In this document: piece by piece, positions 42,521 to 51,581 of the stretch
How the letters are laid out: each line of letters opens with the position of its first letter
Position numbering within the stretch: position 1 is the first letter of the stretch
Source of the DNA: Vulcanimicrobiota bacterium
Lineage (GTDB): Bacteria > Vulcanimicrobiota > Xenobia > Xenobiales > JADMJV01
Length of the DNA stretch: 64,000 bases
NCBI GenBank assembly: GCA_019637395.1
Contig: JAHBVR010000005.1
Location: forward strand, 129,312 to 193,311
Direction: 5' to 3'
Position numbers and translations under genes: made by a program
The notes under the pieces: model-generated
Told to the model about the DNA's origin: nothing
The model's database searches: none
What the model saw: the letters and a program-made list of their open reading frames with translations, nothing else

Positions 42521-44548
42521 CTACGGGGCACTGACACCACCGTTTATGAGGATTTCCTGACGCTTCCAATCGGGGGCTCGATTGCCTTCGTGGGAGCTTT
42601 CTTTGACCACCCACTGGCCGCCCTGAAGGCGGGCCCGGAAGACGGAGCGCCGGTAGTCGCCCTGGCGATAGCCAAAGCCATCTCCGGCATCCCAGTAGAA
42701 TTCACCGGTGGCGCCTGAAGCATCGGGCGCCACGCTCAGGGTCAGCGGCAGCAGGGAATCTTGCTCGGTGTTCTCCACCACGCGCCCCAGCGGGATAATG
42801 GAGCCGGCCCTCTGCAGCAGGCGTGCCTGGAACGGTCCGTCGTCCCCGGGCACCAGGCGCAGTTCTTTCCAGGTGCCCTTAGGCAGACGCGGATGTTGGG
42901 CCCAGGCCGGCACCACGATCAGGTCAGGACCGAGCATAAAGGCCTGTTGCTCTTGACGTAGACCGGCATCTTTGGGATCGGCGAAGAAGATCGGTTGCAT
43001 GATGGCTTCGCCGGTGCGCGAAGATCGTTCAAATAAGGTGTAGAGATAAGGAAGCAAGCGGTAGCGGCGACTCAATGCGATGCGCGCCGCGCTTTCCGTC
43101 TGGCTGCCGAAGACCCACGGTTCTTTGCGATCGGTTCCCTTGCTGCCGTGGGCTCGGCAGAAGGGAAAGAAGGCTCCCGAACCCACCCAGTTGGCCCACA
43201 AATTGGGCGAAGCGTTCAGGGCGAAGCCGCCCAGGTCGGGGCCATTGAAAGGCTGGCCGGACAGGCTCAAGGTCAGCGACATGGGCACCGACATTTTCAG
43301 GTCTTCCCAGGTGGAAGCGTTGTCTCCGGTCCAGGTGGCGGCATAACGTTGCCCGCCCAGATAATTGGCGCGGGTCAAGACAAACGGGCGCTTTTCCGGT
43401 CTGGCCGCCAGCAGACCCTCGCGCGTAGCGCGCGCCATCAACATGCCGTAGACGTTGTGGTATTGCAGATGCGGGCCCGGAGCCAGTTCGCCACCTCCTT
43501 CGTGGCGATTGTCGACCGGCATGCTCTTGTCGGTGCCCTCAAAAACGGCCGGTTCGTTCATGTCGTTCCAAACTCCGTCCACGCCGACCGCCGCGAACGG
43601 TTTGTAGAGGTCGGCCCACCACTGGCGCACGTCCGGGCGAGTGAAGTCGGGGAACTGGCATTCTCCCGGCCAGACCTTGCCCACATAGGGCTGTCCGGAA
43701 GCCGTCTTGACCCAAACATCGCGCTGGTTGCCGGACTCGTAGACGGAATAGCCCGGGTCTTTCTTGACGCCGGGGTCGATCATCCAGATGCTTTTGAAGC
43801 CATGCTGATGGAGAAAGTTGTTGGTCCGGGCGGGATCGGGGAAACCCTGCGGATCGAAGGTGAAGATGCGATAGCCATCCATGTAGTCGATGTCCATCCA
43901 GATCACGTCGCAGGGAATGTGGCGTTTGCGAAACTCGCCGGCTACTTCTTCCACCTCCCGCTCGGGAGCATAGGAGTAGCGGCACTGGTGATAGCCGATG
44001 GCCCAGCGCGGCGGCAGCGGAATGGTGCCGGTCAGTTGGCCTAATTTCGCCACCACCTGCTGCGGGCTGCTTCCGCGGATGACGTAAACCGGCAGCGCGG
44101 GGGCGGTCGACTCGAGCGTGACCGAACCATTTTGCATACTCAAAAAAGAACGGTAGGTGGTGTCGAAGAGCACGCCGGTGGCCGTGCCGTCTTTGGCCAC
44201 CCCCAGCGCCCAGGGATGAGACTGGTAGAGCCGCTTGCCGCCGTGGTCCAGGTAGCGCCAGTTATCGTGGTTCCAGAGTTCGATGCGGGTGCCGTTGCGG
44301 CGGAGTGGGCCGGTGACTTCGCCGCCCCCGTAAAGGTCGGTGGCATCCAGGTCAAGGGTTACGGTCATACCCTTGTTGGTGCGGGTAAAAGTGGGTCCAC
44401 CGATTTCGCCCAGGCGAGCCACCGGCTGGACCAGCGCCATACTGGGCGGCAGCTCCTGGGGGTCAACCCCGGGCGGGTTGTAGCGAGTCACTTCCTGGGC
44501 GAAAGCGGGGAGGGTGCAAAGCGAAAGGACGGCAACGAGTTTACGCAT
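42521..44548 (-). CDS. Secreted glycoside hydrolase family 31 (alpha-glucosidase/xylosidase type)
   Basis: 675 residues with a signal peptide (KLVAVLSLCTLPAFAQ). The N-terminal beta-sandwich (about 20-180) contains DLYGGGEVTGPLRRNGTRIELWN. The barrel carries PPRWAIGYHQCRYSY, PCDVIWMDIDYMDGYRIFTFD, the nucleophile Asp (about 328) in DGVWNDMNEPAVF, and the acid/base Asp in WTGDNASTWEDL. The DMNEP motif is diagnostic of GH31, whose members release alpha-linked glucose, xylose or sulfoquinovose. The substrate cannot be told from sequence. It stands alone; no transporter or sugar regulator is adjacent. Confidence 0.95.
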   Translation of the reverse strand: MRKLVAVLSLCTLPAFAQEVTRYNPPGVDPQELPPSMALVQPVARLGEIGGPTFTRTNKGMTVTLDLDATDLYGGGEVTGPLRRNGTRIELWNHDNWRYLDHGGKRLYQSHPWALGVAKDGTATGVLFDTTYRSFLSMQNGSVTLESTAPALPVYVIRGSSPQQVVAKLGQLTGTIPLPPRWAIGYHQCRYSYAPEREVEEVAGEFRKRHIPCDVIWMDIDYMDGYRIFTFDPQGFPDPARTNNFLHQHGFKSIWMIDPGVKKDPGYSVYESGNQRDVWVKTASGQPYVGKVWPGECQFPDFTRPDVRQWWADLYKPFAAVGVDGVWNDMNEPAVFEGTDKSMPVDNRHEGGGELAPGPHLQYHNVYGMLMARATREGLLAARPEKRPFVLTRANYLGGQRYAATWTGDNASTWEDLKMSVPMSLTLSLSGQPFNGPDLGGFALNASPNLWANWVGSGAFFPFCRAHGSKGTDRKEPWVFGSQTESAARIALSRRYRLLPYLYTLFERSSRTGEAIMQPIFFADPKDAGLRQEQQAFMLGPDLIVVPAWAQHPRLPKGTWKELRLVPGDDGPFQARLLQRAGSIIPLGRVVENTEQDSLLPLTLSVAPDASGATGEFYWDAGDGFGYRQGDYRRSVFRARLQGGQWVVKESSHEGNRAPDWKRQEILINGGVSAP

Positions 44549-44596
44549 GCCGCCCCGGGTTCGCCCTGAAAGGGGGATTCTCCCACCGTGGGGGGC

Positions 44597-44625
44597 TTGA
44601 CTAAGTGACAGTATGAGCTGATAAA
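44597..44625 (+). promoter_or_regulatory. Putative promoter of the calpain-like gene
   Basis: A TTGACT box (44597-44602), a 17-base spacer and GATAAA (44620-44625), 30 bases before ATG 44656. The spacer holds CAGTATGAGCT (44609-44619), a string that recurs at 58545-58555 upstream of the Pro-repeat protein gene. Confidence 0.5.
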
Positions 44626-44655
44626 GTCGGAGCGGAGTGTCAGAGGGAGAAAGCC

Positions 44656-46659
44656 ATGCGCGTAGGGGACTCAGGAGCGATTCAAGATCTGCGAAGCACG
44701 GGACGGGCCCGCCGGTTGCAGGAGGCTCGGCTCGAGCAGAACCGCCAGTTAAGTCCGGCCCAGGTGGCCGGACTGCAGAAGTTCTTCCAGCAGAACCTGA
44801 ACGATATCAGCGGACTGCGGAGCGGGGCGGTGGGGAATTTGCAGCGCTTGAGTGAGGCCGATCTGGCCAGGCTCTTCCCCGACCAGGCCGATTGGCAGGC
44901 GGTGCTGCGGGCCACCGCTCCCAACCGCAACGACAACGGCGACGCCCGCCAGTTGCGCAGCGATTATCGAAACTTGCTGCGCGATTTGCGCCGCGAGGAA
45001 ACGCGGGCTTCCAACAGTCAACAGTCGACCCGCACCACCGCCGACGGAGAAGTGCGCAAAAGTTCCTGGCGTGCCGATGATGCCGATTACTTTCGCGTGG
45101 ACGTGGGCGATCAGACGCGCTTGGAGCGAATGGGCACGACCGTGCGCCGCACCCGGAGCCAGCTGGGTTCGACTCAGGTCGAGCAGTTCCGGCTCGACGA
45201 GGAGGGTAACCCCAGTCACGAATTGCTGTTAGCATATGACGGTTCCATTCCCCAGCGAGTCATCGCCAAACCGGATGGCAGCGCCGAGTTGCAACAGCTC
45301 ATCGGGCACGACGCCGAGGGCAATCCAATTCATCAGGACCAGCAACTGGCGCCCGGCGGCAAACACGCGGAAACGAAACTGGACAGTCCCTGGTGGCGGG
45401 AAAGAAATGCTGCCGAGGATTGGGAGGACGAGACCACCCCGGTGCGGTTTCATCCGCCCGAAGCACCGCGCGAACCCGGGATCGGAGGCCTGAGCCCAAA
45501 TCAGACGCGGGTGGTCGCCAGGCATTACCAGGAAGAATTCGCCGGCGACCTGCGCGCCGACGCCAGGCGCGATCCCAAGGTCGGCGAGGCGATCGCGGCT
45601 TTTACCAAGCGCGTGGGAGAACCGGCGCCGGCCATTCCCGCCAACCAGGTACGCACCGATACCAAAGACTTCTGCTCCATCATGGACCGCCTTTTCGACA
45701 AGCTCGACAAGGATCACGACGGTAAGATCAATATGTCGGAGCTCAAAGCCGCCATGCATGACGCCGGCTTCAAGGGCGCCGACGCGGCCGCCGTGGCCAC
45801 CGTCTACCTGGCCGTGCAGAGTGAAAAGGCGACCAGGAACGGGTTTACCAAGGACCAGTTGGCCGGGCTCAAAACCGGGGAGGCGGGCGCCAAACTGAAC
45901 GACTTCATGGGCGGCATTTTTTCTCTGGAAAAAGACCGGCTCAACGGAATCAGCCGTCAAGTCTTCAACGGCGAGCCGGATCCCAATAAGGTGAAGCAAG
46001 GTTCATTCGGCACCTGCTACTTCATCTCGGCGCTGGTGGCTAAAGCCCAGGCCGACCCCGACGGTGTGAAAAAGATGATCAAGGACAACGGCAACGGCAC
46101 TTTTACGGTCTCCTTTCCTGGAGCCAAAAGCGTGACCGTCAATGCGCCCACCGACACCGAATTGCTGATTCACGCCGACACCGGCGACAACGGAATGTGG
46201 GTCACCATCATTGAAAAAGCCTTCGGCAAGATGAAGAATGACGATGCCTTTTTCTCCAAGACCGAATCGATGGACAAAGTCGAGGGAGATACGCTCGCGG
46301 CCGGAATCAATCCGCTCACCAGAAAAGGCGTCGACACCGATGAGCTCATCTTCACTTTGGAAAGCACCACCCGCTCGAAAATCCAGAAGGCGCTGGCCAA
46401 TCACAAAATGATCACCGCCGCCATCAACAAGGACCTCATTTTTACCAGTGATGCCCAGGACGGCCACGCCTACACCATCATCGCCTTCGATCCCAAGACC
46501 GACCGCGTCACCATACGCAACCCCTGGGGCCAGGGCGGCCAGCGGGCTGAGCCCCAGAATTCGGATGGAACCGCTAAAGATGGCAAGATGGACGGTGTCT
46601 TTCAGTTGACGATTAAAGAATTTGACAGCATGTTCAGCACCATCGCCTACGAGGAATAG
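44656..46659 (+). CDS. EF-hand plus calpain-like cysteine protease
   Basis: 667 residues without a signal peptide. The first 300 are helical then Asp/Arg/Gly-rich. An EF-hand loop lies at about 351-362 (DKDHDGKINMSE), a textbook 12-residue Ca2+ site. The C-terminal 230 residues match the calpain (C2) catalytic core: Cys454 in KQGSFGTCYFISAL, His604 in GHAYTIIAFD and Asn622 in IRNPWG. Together these suggest a Ca2+-responsive protease. Calpain-like proteins are known in several bacterial phyla and are rare overall. It could act on an external substrate; the non-Sec leader is part of a recurring theme here. It converges with the transglycosylase-like gene. Confidence 0.9.
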   Translation: MRVGDSGAIQDLRSTGRARRLQEARLEQNRQLSPAQVAGLQKFFQQNLNDISGLRSGAVGNLQRLSEADLARLFPDQADWQAVLRATAPNRNDNGDARQLRSDYRNLLRDLRREETRASNSQQSTRTTADGEVRKSSWRADDADYFRVDVGDQTRLERMGTTVRRTRSQLGSTQVEQFRLDEEGNPSHELLLAYDGSIPQRVIAKPDGSAELQQLIGHDAEGNPIHQDQQLAPGGKHAETKLDSPWWRERNAAEDWEDETTPVRFHPPEAPREPGIGGLSPNQTRVVARHYQEEFAGDLRADARRDPKVGEAIAAFTKRVGEPAPAIPANQVRTDTKDFCSIMDRLFDKLDKDHDGKINMSELKAAMHDAGFKGADAAAVATVYLAVQSEKATRNGFTKDQLAGLKTGEAGAKLNDFMGGIFSLEKDRLNGISRQVFNGEPDPNKVKQGSFGTCYFISALVAKAQADPDGVKKMIKDNGNGTFTVSFPGAKSVTVNAPTDTELLIHADTGDNGMWVTIIEKAFGKMKNDDAFFSKTESMDKVEGDTLAAGINPLTRKGVDTDELIFTLESTTRSKIQKALANHKMITAAINKDLIFTSDAQDGHAYTIIAFDPKTDRVTIRNPWGQGGQRAEPQNSDGTAKDGKMDGVFQLTIKEFDSMFSTIAYEE

Positions 46660-46669
46660 AAAGCGAGGA

Positions 46670-47455
46670 TTATCCCACCGCTTGTGTGACCTGTTTGTAC
46701 ATCCGGTCCACTCCGTTGTGCCAGTTGGGATCGCTGGCCCAACCGGCCTTGTTGACGGCGGCGGTTTGTTTTTCGATGGGATCGGAGGCGCTGGCCCCAC
46801 CTTTCTTGCGTAAATTGGCGAAGGTTTCGGCGCCCACTTTGAGTTGCTGTTCCACGCCCGAAAACTTCGAGTTGCGGGTGGAGTTGTTAGGATCGCTATC
46901 ATAGGCGCCCACGCCCAAAAGTCCATTCAGACCGACGCCGGTGGTGCCGAAACGGGTTTCGTGGCCGGCGATGGCCAGGAGAATCATCGGATCGACATCG
47001 TATTGCTGGCCGTATTTGATGGCCAGTTCGCCGAATTGGGCGTTACCGGCTTTAGAGCCCTGTTTGGAAAGATATTTGTCGATGGCCTGTCCGTCGGCGG
47101 TGCTGGCCAGGCGCGGGACAGTCGTGCCACCGGTGGCACCGGCGCCCGGGGTCTGGGAGGCCTTTCCACCGCCCTTCGCCTTCTTTTTCTTCTTCTTGGG
47201 TTTGTTTTTCATCAGCTTGAGCAGCATCTTCATAAGCTGCGTGGTAATTTGAGCCATCTGGGCGGTGGCATCCAGTCCACCGCCCGGTGGGGCGGAGGCG
47301 GGAGCGTAGCTGATGGGCGCGAGGGCGGTCGGCTGGGGTAGTCTTTGCAGGGCCAGCGTATCGAAGCCGCTGCCGAAGCTACCCAGGCCTGGAAATCCGG
47401 CCGGTTGTTGGGGACCCAGATTGATGTTGATGTTGGTGATATTGAGAGTATCCAC
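46670..47455 (-). CDS. Lysozyme/transglycosylase-like protein without signal peptide
   Basis: 261 residues from GTG 47455, with GGAGG 6 bases upstream. The N-terminus is an Asn/Ile/Pro-rich leader (MDTLNITNININLGPQQP). A Lys-rich stretch (KNKPKKKKKKAKGGGK, about 84-100) follows. The C-terminal 130 residues resemble the lysozyme-like/GH73 or SLT fold: FGELAIKYGQQYDVDPMILLAIAGHETRFG, where Glu in GHETRFG is the probable catalytic acid, and NGLLGVGAYDSDPNN. The enzyme should cut peptidoglycan yet has no Sec signal, so it either is exported by another route or acts on lysis. The family call is by fold pattern. Confidence 0.7.
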   Translation of the reverse strand: MDTLNITNININLGPQQPAGFPGLGSFGSGFDTLALQRLPQPTALAPISYAPASAPPGGGLDATAQMAQITTQLMKMLLKLMKNKPKKKKKKAKGGGKASQTPGAGATGGTTVPRLASTADGQAIDKYLSKQGSKAGNAQFGELAIKYGQQYDVDPMILLAIAGHETRFGTTGVGLNGLLGVGAYDSDPNNSTRNSKFSGVEQQLKVGAETFANLRKKGGASASDPIEKQTAAVNKAGWASDPNWHNGVDRMYKQVTQAVG

Positions 47456-47634
47456 GCGAGCCTCCAGTGGGGGGATACTCTGATGCTAGAGCGGTGGCCG
47501 CAAGAGGCGGATAAAAGGCCGGCTAAATCCGGGTGGTTTTGTGACCAATTTTGTTCAAGGATTGAAAACCTGGTTAAATTTTTTACCAGCCTGTAGTGGG
47601 GGGTTAGGGGGGCGTTCCCGAAAGCCTCTTTGCT

Positions 47635-48567
47635 ATGGAATATCCCAACCTCCCGGGTTACGAGATCACCGGCATCGTGGGCCAGGGCGCCATGGGATGC
47701 GTATACCGCGGACGCCATCGCGAGGACGGACAGGATGTGGCCATCAAGACTCTGCTGGTCGACGATCCTTCCTTACAGCGTGCCCTGGCCAACGAATGGG
47801 AGGTTTTGTCGCGGGTCGAGCATCCTTATCTGATCAACGAACGAGAGATTTTGGAGTACGGAGGGCGAGCCTATCTGGTCATGGAGTACGTCCAGAGTCA
47901 AACGCTCACCCGTTGGATCGAGGCGGCCAGTCCTCGCCAACGCATGGAAGAAGGCGGTCAGATCCTGGAAAAGCTTTGCGAAGTGCTGGCCTATTTGCAC
48001 GCCCAAAACCCTCCGGTGATCGTGCGCGATCTGAAGCCCGACAACATTCTTGTGCTACCGGATGGCACCATCAAGCTGATCGATTTCGGCATTGCTCGAG
48101 CCCTGGAGGGGGGCGCCAAAACGGAGGTTGCCTTGAAGGGTTTCGCCAGCGCCAACTACGCGCCGCTGGAGCAGTATTCCACCAACGCCACCACCGGGAT
48201 TGCCTCGGATGTCTATTCCCTGGGGGCGACAACCTACCACCTGGTGTCGGGCCAGGCTCCTATGGCGGCCATCGATATGCTGACCGGCTCGAAGGACCCG
48301 GAGCAAATGCTGCTGGCTCTCGGGATTGACCAGGACTGGGCTGAGCTGGTGGGAGCCGCCATGCGCTCGAAACCGAATCAACGGGTCAGTCTCCCGACCT
48401 TCCGAGTGCGTATTCCCAAGCCTAAAGCTCCGAGCGAAAACGTAGTGCCCCCCCCGCCGCCTCTGCCTTCGCCCAGGGCCGCGGCGCCCTCGAGTTCCGG
48501 GCTGGTAGGCTGGCTGGTGCTGGCTTTGGTCTTATTGGCAATCACTCTTTTCTTCCCCTTGAAGTAG
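47635..48567 (+). CDS. Membrane-anchored Ser/Thr protein kinase (Hanks type)
   Basis: 310 residues. It has the Gly loop GQGAMGCVYRG (about 16-26), catalytic Lys in VAIKTLL, the catalytic loop VIVRDLKPDNIL (HRD appears as VRD), DFG in LIDFGIARAL, and the activation segment ending in NYAPLEQY. A Pro-rich linker and one C-terminal helix (LVGWLVLALVLLAITLFFPLK) anchor it, with no external sensor domain. A possible promoter is TTGTTC (47551-47556), 17 bases, TTAAAT (47574-47579). It is followed 27 bases later by a CRP-like regulator, a plausible regulatory partner or target. Confidence 0.93.
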   Translation: MEYPNLPGYEITGIVGQGAMGCVYRGRHREDGQDVAIKTLLVDDPSLQRALANEWEVLSRVEHPYLINEREILEYGGRAYLVMEYVQSQTLTRWIEAASPRQRMEEGGQILEKLCEVLAYLHAQNPPVIVRDLKPDNILVLPDGTIKLIDFGIARALEGGAKTEVALKGFASANYAPLEQYSTNATTGIASDVYSLGATTYHLVSGQAPMAAIDMLTGSKDPEQMLLALGIDQDWAELVGAAMRSKPNQRVSLPTFRVRIPKPKAPSENVVPPPPPLPSPRAAAPSSSGLVGWLVLALVLLAITLFFPLK

Positions 48568-48594
48568 AGTTCTGGATATAGTTAGATATACTTT

Positions 48595-49437
48595 GTGAGC
48601 GAAGAGGTTCTTTCCACCCAGGAGGCCGCGGAGCTGCTGGGGGTCAGTCGCAGCACGCTTCTGCGCTGGTTCCGCCAGGGACGAATTCGAGCCGTCGGGC
48701 GTGACCGGAACGGCTGGCGCCAGATTCATCGCACCGACCTGGAGCGAATTCGCCGGGAACTGGGCGAGCCGCGGCCGGTGGCCAGCGGGCAGACCAATCC
48801 CCGTTTGCGCAGCTATTTACGCAATGTGCCCACCTTCCGTAACCTGCCGGATCAGGTCATTGACCAGTTGGCCGAGGATGCGCGCTTTCAGGGATTCTTA
48901 CGTGGCCAATCGGTGTTTGTGCCGGGTGATCAGAGTCGCGGCCTCTACATTGTGGTCAAAGGGCGAGTGCGCGTCCACCGCATTTCGCTGGAGGGCCGGG
49001 AGCAGACTCTGCGCGTGGCCGTGCCCTTTCAGACTCTGGGCGAGTCGCTGCTTTTTCGGCCGGGACAGCGGCACTCCAACCATGCTCTTTGTCTCGAAAG
49101 TTCCACCACTTTGATTTTACCGCTGGCCCGGCTGATCGCCCTGACCGACGCTTTCCCGGTGCTGGCCCAGGCCTTTTTGCGCGAGTTCTCGCAGCGCATT
49201 CAGGACCTGGAAGAGCGTTTGGAGGAAACCGCCTTGCTTACGCTGGAGCAACGGGTGGCCCGCCTGCTGTTGGAGGACGAGTCGGTCGAATCGAGTCCAC
49301 GCGAAATGGCCGCTTATCTCGGGGCGGCTCGCGAAAGCGTCAGCCGCGTGCTGCTCCGGTTCGCCAAGGACGGCCTGGTGCGCAAAGAGGGGCGGGTCTT
49401 TGAGATTCTTGACCGCGGTGGTCTGAATTCCGTGTGA
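48595..49437 (+). CDS. CRP/FNR-type regulator with extra N-terminal MerR/excisionase-type HTH
   Basis: 280 residues from GTG 48595. Residues about 5-60 are a MerR/HTH_17-type DNA-binding domain (LSTQEAAELLGVSRSTLLRWFRQGRIRAVGR, with wing RQIHRTDLERIR). Residues about 85-190 are a cyclic-nucleotide-binding-like beta-roll (FLRGQSVFVPGDQSRGLYIVVKGRVRVHR), followed by the dimerisation helix (VLAQAFLREFSQRIQDLEERLEE). The C-terminal winged helix is that of CRP (SSPREMAAYLGAARESVSRVLLRFAKDGLVRKEGRVFEILD). Two DNA-binding domains around one sensor domain are unusual. There is no FNR-type Cys cluster, so the effector may be a cyclic nucleotide or none. Confidence 0.9.
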   Translation: MSEEVLSTQEAAELLGVSRSTLLRWFRQGRIRAVGRDRNGWRQIHRTDLERIRRELGEPRPVASGQTNPRLRSYLRNVPTFRNLPDQVIDQLAEDARFQGFLRGQSVFVPGDQSRGLYIVVKGRVRVHRISLEGREQTLRVAVPFQTLGESLLFRPGQRHSNHALCLESSTTLILPLARLIALTDAFPVLAQAFLREFSQRIQDLEERLEETALLTLEQRVARLLLEDESVESSPREMAAYLGAARESVSRVLLRFAKDGLVRKEGRVFEILDRGGLNSV

Positions 49438-49519
49438 GAAGTCTCCGGGATGGGGTCACAGTTTCCGCGTCCTACCCGGGCTACACTGGGCAAAGTAATT
49501 TTTGAGGAGCCCTGATCAA

Positions 49520-49759
49520 ATGACTCATATCATCGCCGAGCCCTGCGTGGGCGTCAAAGACGCTTCCTGCGTAGAGGTTTGTCCAGTCGACTGTATTCAC
49601 ACCGGCGAAGGAGCCGACAGCTACTATATTAATCCGGATGAATGCATTGATTGCGGCGCTTGCGTGCCGGTTTGCCCGGTGGAAGCCATCTTCGCCGAGG
49701 AAGATATGCCCGAAAAGTGGGCCAAATACAAGGAGTCGAACGCCAAGTTCTTCCAATAA
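49520..49759 (+). CDS. fdxA: 7Fe-type ferredoxin (3Fe-4S/4Fe-4S)
   Basis: 79 residues from ATG 49520, with GAGGAG 10 bases upstream. The cysteine pattern is C-x7-C-x3-CP in EPCVGVKDASCVEVCP and C-x2-C-x2-C-x3-CP in CIDCGACVPVCP, the arrangement of the Bacillus/Thermus-type 7Fe ferredoxins. It carries electrons between reductases and oxidoreductases in the cytoplasm. An acidic C-terminal segment (AEEDMPEKWAKYKESN) is usual for the family. A hairpin GCGCAAA-CCC-TTTGCGC (49767-49783) after the stop lacks a T tract but may protect the 3' end. Confidence 0.95.
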   Translation: MTHIIAEPCVGVKDASCVEVCPVDCIHTGEGADSYYINPDECIDCGACVPVCPVEAIFAEEDMPEKWAKYKESNAKFFQ

Positions 49760-49845
49760 GGCGCGGGCGCAAACCCTTTGCGCAGGCCTGTAACAAATGA
49801 GATTTATACTGGGAGAGCCCCTCGATCTTCAGCCAGGAGGTTGTC

Positions 49846-51537
49846 GTGCTCTTTACCCACCTCGGACGCAAACGTGCGCTCATCCACCTGAGCCTCACGC
49901 TCAGCTTGTTGCTGCTGGCCTTGAGCGCCTGGGCCTTGGCCAGGGCTTTTCGCCTCCACCAATCCACTGACATTCAAAGCCTGGAGGGCTCCTCCGCCGA
50001 CTTCTTACATCAGCTCTGCCCGGGTTCCCACCTGGAGGTGGTGCAGGAATTCCCGCTGCACCTGGTCGTTACCGCCGATACCGATCCGGCCACCCTGGAA
50101 CAGTTGAAGCCGGCTTTGACCTATTTCTACAACCTCGAGGAGTCCCGAGGGGAGCAATTGCTGGTTGTACCTGGGCAAGCGCCATTCTACTGGGTAGACC
50201 ATGGCCTTCTGGCCGTGGCCATCACCCTGGCCGGGTTGCTGCTGACATTGCCCGGGCTTATCTATCTTCTACCGCGACGCCGGATCCAAGTCGAACGTCC
50301 GGTGCTGAGCAAAGTGATTCTCACCTTGACTCTGGCCGCCACGGTCTCCTTCGGCCTGGTCCGGCACGGCCGGCCACAGCCGAGTTTAGCTCGCTGGCTG
50401 GAAGACGATCTGGGCGGGCTGACCAACAACCGTTCGGTGGTGGTGGCGGTGCTCGAACGCGACGGGCGGATCCGTGCTTTGGCCGCGGCTGATCCAGGTC
50501 TGCATCCGCTCATCCAGGTGCGGGCCAAAACCCTGGGTCTTGACTCTATCTTGTGCCTGGCTCCGAGCAGTCGTCAGGTCCGGCTCTGGCCCTGGGCGGG
50601 CCTGGCTCTACTGGTGCTGCCGGCGGGAGCCTGTTGGTCCCGAAGAGCCCGGCGGGCAGCGCCGCTGACCCCGGTAAAGATCAGGCCGGCTCCTCCGATT
50701 CGTGATTCGCTGCGCGTTGAAGAATTACAGATAGATATCGGACGAGGGCTTTTGGGCCTGATCGATCCTGACCAGGGCGCCGAATTGCTGGAACGCCTGT
50801 CCTCGATGCGCCGCCACATAGCCCTGGAACTGGGTGTGCTCGTTCCCCACCTGCACTTTCGCGACCAGTTCGGCATCAAGCCTAACCGTTATCAGATCTA
50901 TGTTCGGGGAACCGAGGTGGCCAGCGGGGAAGTTTGGGTCAATCAATTCCTGGCAATCGGGCCTGAGTACAAACTGAAAAACATGCGCGGCACCAGAGTC
51001 GTCGACCCGACCTGCGGTATGCCGGGTGTCTGGATCTCACCCGAGCAACGCGGTGACGCCGAGCGTCTCGGCTGTATGCTCTTTGACTCCGTTTCGGTGA
51101 TGGCTACCCATATCAACGAAACAATTCGCCGTTTCAGCGCCGATTTGCTCACTTTTCAGATGGCCAACGAGCGGTTGGAGAACTCCAACTTGAGCGTCGT
51201 GCTGGCGCAACTGGACGGGCGCGGAATCAACCGCATCCGTCTCTGGAAGACGCTGCGCGCACTACTCCAAGAACGGGTCAGCATCCGAGACTTGCAGTGT
51301 ATCTGTGAGGGCTTGCTGGCCGTGTCTCACCTGGGCCTGGATGATGAAGGTCTGCTGGATTACGCTCGCCGTGCCCTCGGGAAATATAAGAACAACGAAG
51401 ATTTGCAACACGATGTCTTGGCTGGCCAAAGCCTGGAAGAAGAGACTCGACGATTGGAGCAGTCTGCCGCGAGAATCGAAGCTCGCCGCCAGCGGATTCG
51501 CCGCCGGCGGGCGCTGCTTCTCGAGCGGGGCGAATAG
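49846..51537 (+). CDS. Orphan FlhA/SctV-type export-gate cytoplasmic domain on a novel membrane module
   Basis: 563 residues from GTG 49846, with AGGAGG 5 bases upstream. Residues about 287-520 match the FlhA/SctV (type III export gate) cytoplasmic domain in order: LLGLIDPDQGAELLERLSSMRR, ALELGVLVPHLHFRDQ, PNRYQIYVRGTEVASGE, LAIGPEYKLKNMRG, VVDPTCGMPGVWI, SVMATHINETIRRFSADLLTFQ and ERVSIRDLQCICEGLLAV. The N-terminus differs from FlhA: only about three or four membrane helices (near 8-30, 120-143, 150-168 and 243-260) with two soluble loops, and no eight-helix FHIPEP domain. The C-terminus is a basic coiled coil. Followed 44 bases on by a giant coiled-coil gene. In T3SS the domain forms a nonameric ring that receives chaperone-substrate complexes. 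The homology is clear; the function without a T3SS in view is unknown. Confidence 0.85.
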   Translation: MLFTHLGRKRALIHLSLTLSLLLLALSAWALARAFRLHQSTDIQSLEGSSADFLHQLCPGSHLEVVQEFPLHLVVTADTDPATLEQLKPALTYFYNLEESRGEQLLVVPGQAPFYWVDHGLLAVAITLAGLLLTLPGLIYLLPRRRIQVERPVLSKVILTLTLAATVSFGLVRHGRPQPSLARWLEDDLGGLTNNRSVVVAVLERDGRIRALAAADPGLHPLIQVRAKTLGLDSILCLAPSSRQVRLWPWAGLALLVLPAGACWSRRARRAAPLTPVKIRPAPPIRDSLRVEELQIDIGRGLLGLIDPDQGAELLERLSSMRRHIALELGVLVPHLHFRDQFGIKPNRYQIYVRGTEVASGEVWVNQFLAIGPEYKLKNMRGTRVVDPTCGMPGVWISPEQRGDAERLGCMLFDSVSVMATHINETIRRFSADLLTFQMANERLENSNLSVVLAQLDGRGINRIRLWKTLRALLQERVSIRDLQCICEGLLAVSHLGLDDEGLLDYARRALGKYKNNEDLQHDVLAGQSLEEETRRLEQSAARIEARRQRIRRRRALLLERGE

Positions 51538-51581
51538 ACTTTTCCCCGCACAGGGCCGGCCCCGGGAGGAAGCCATGGCCT

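Noticed and set aside
47541-48329. A 262-codon frame overlapping the Ser/Thr kinase
   Set aside because: Arg/Gly/Pro-rich alternative frame; the kinase frame carries all catalytic motifs.
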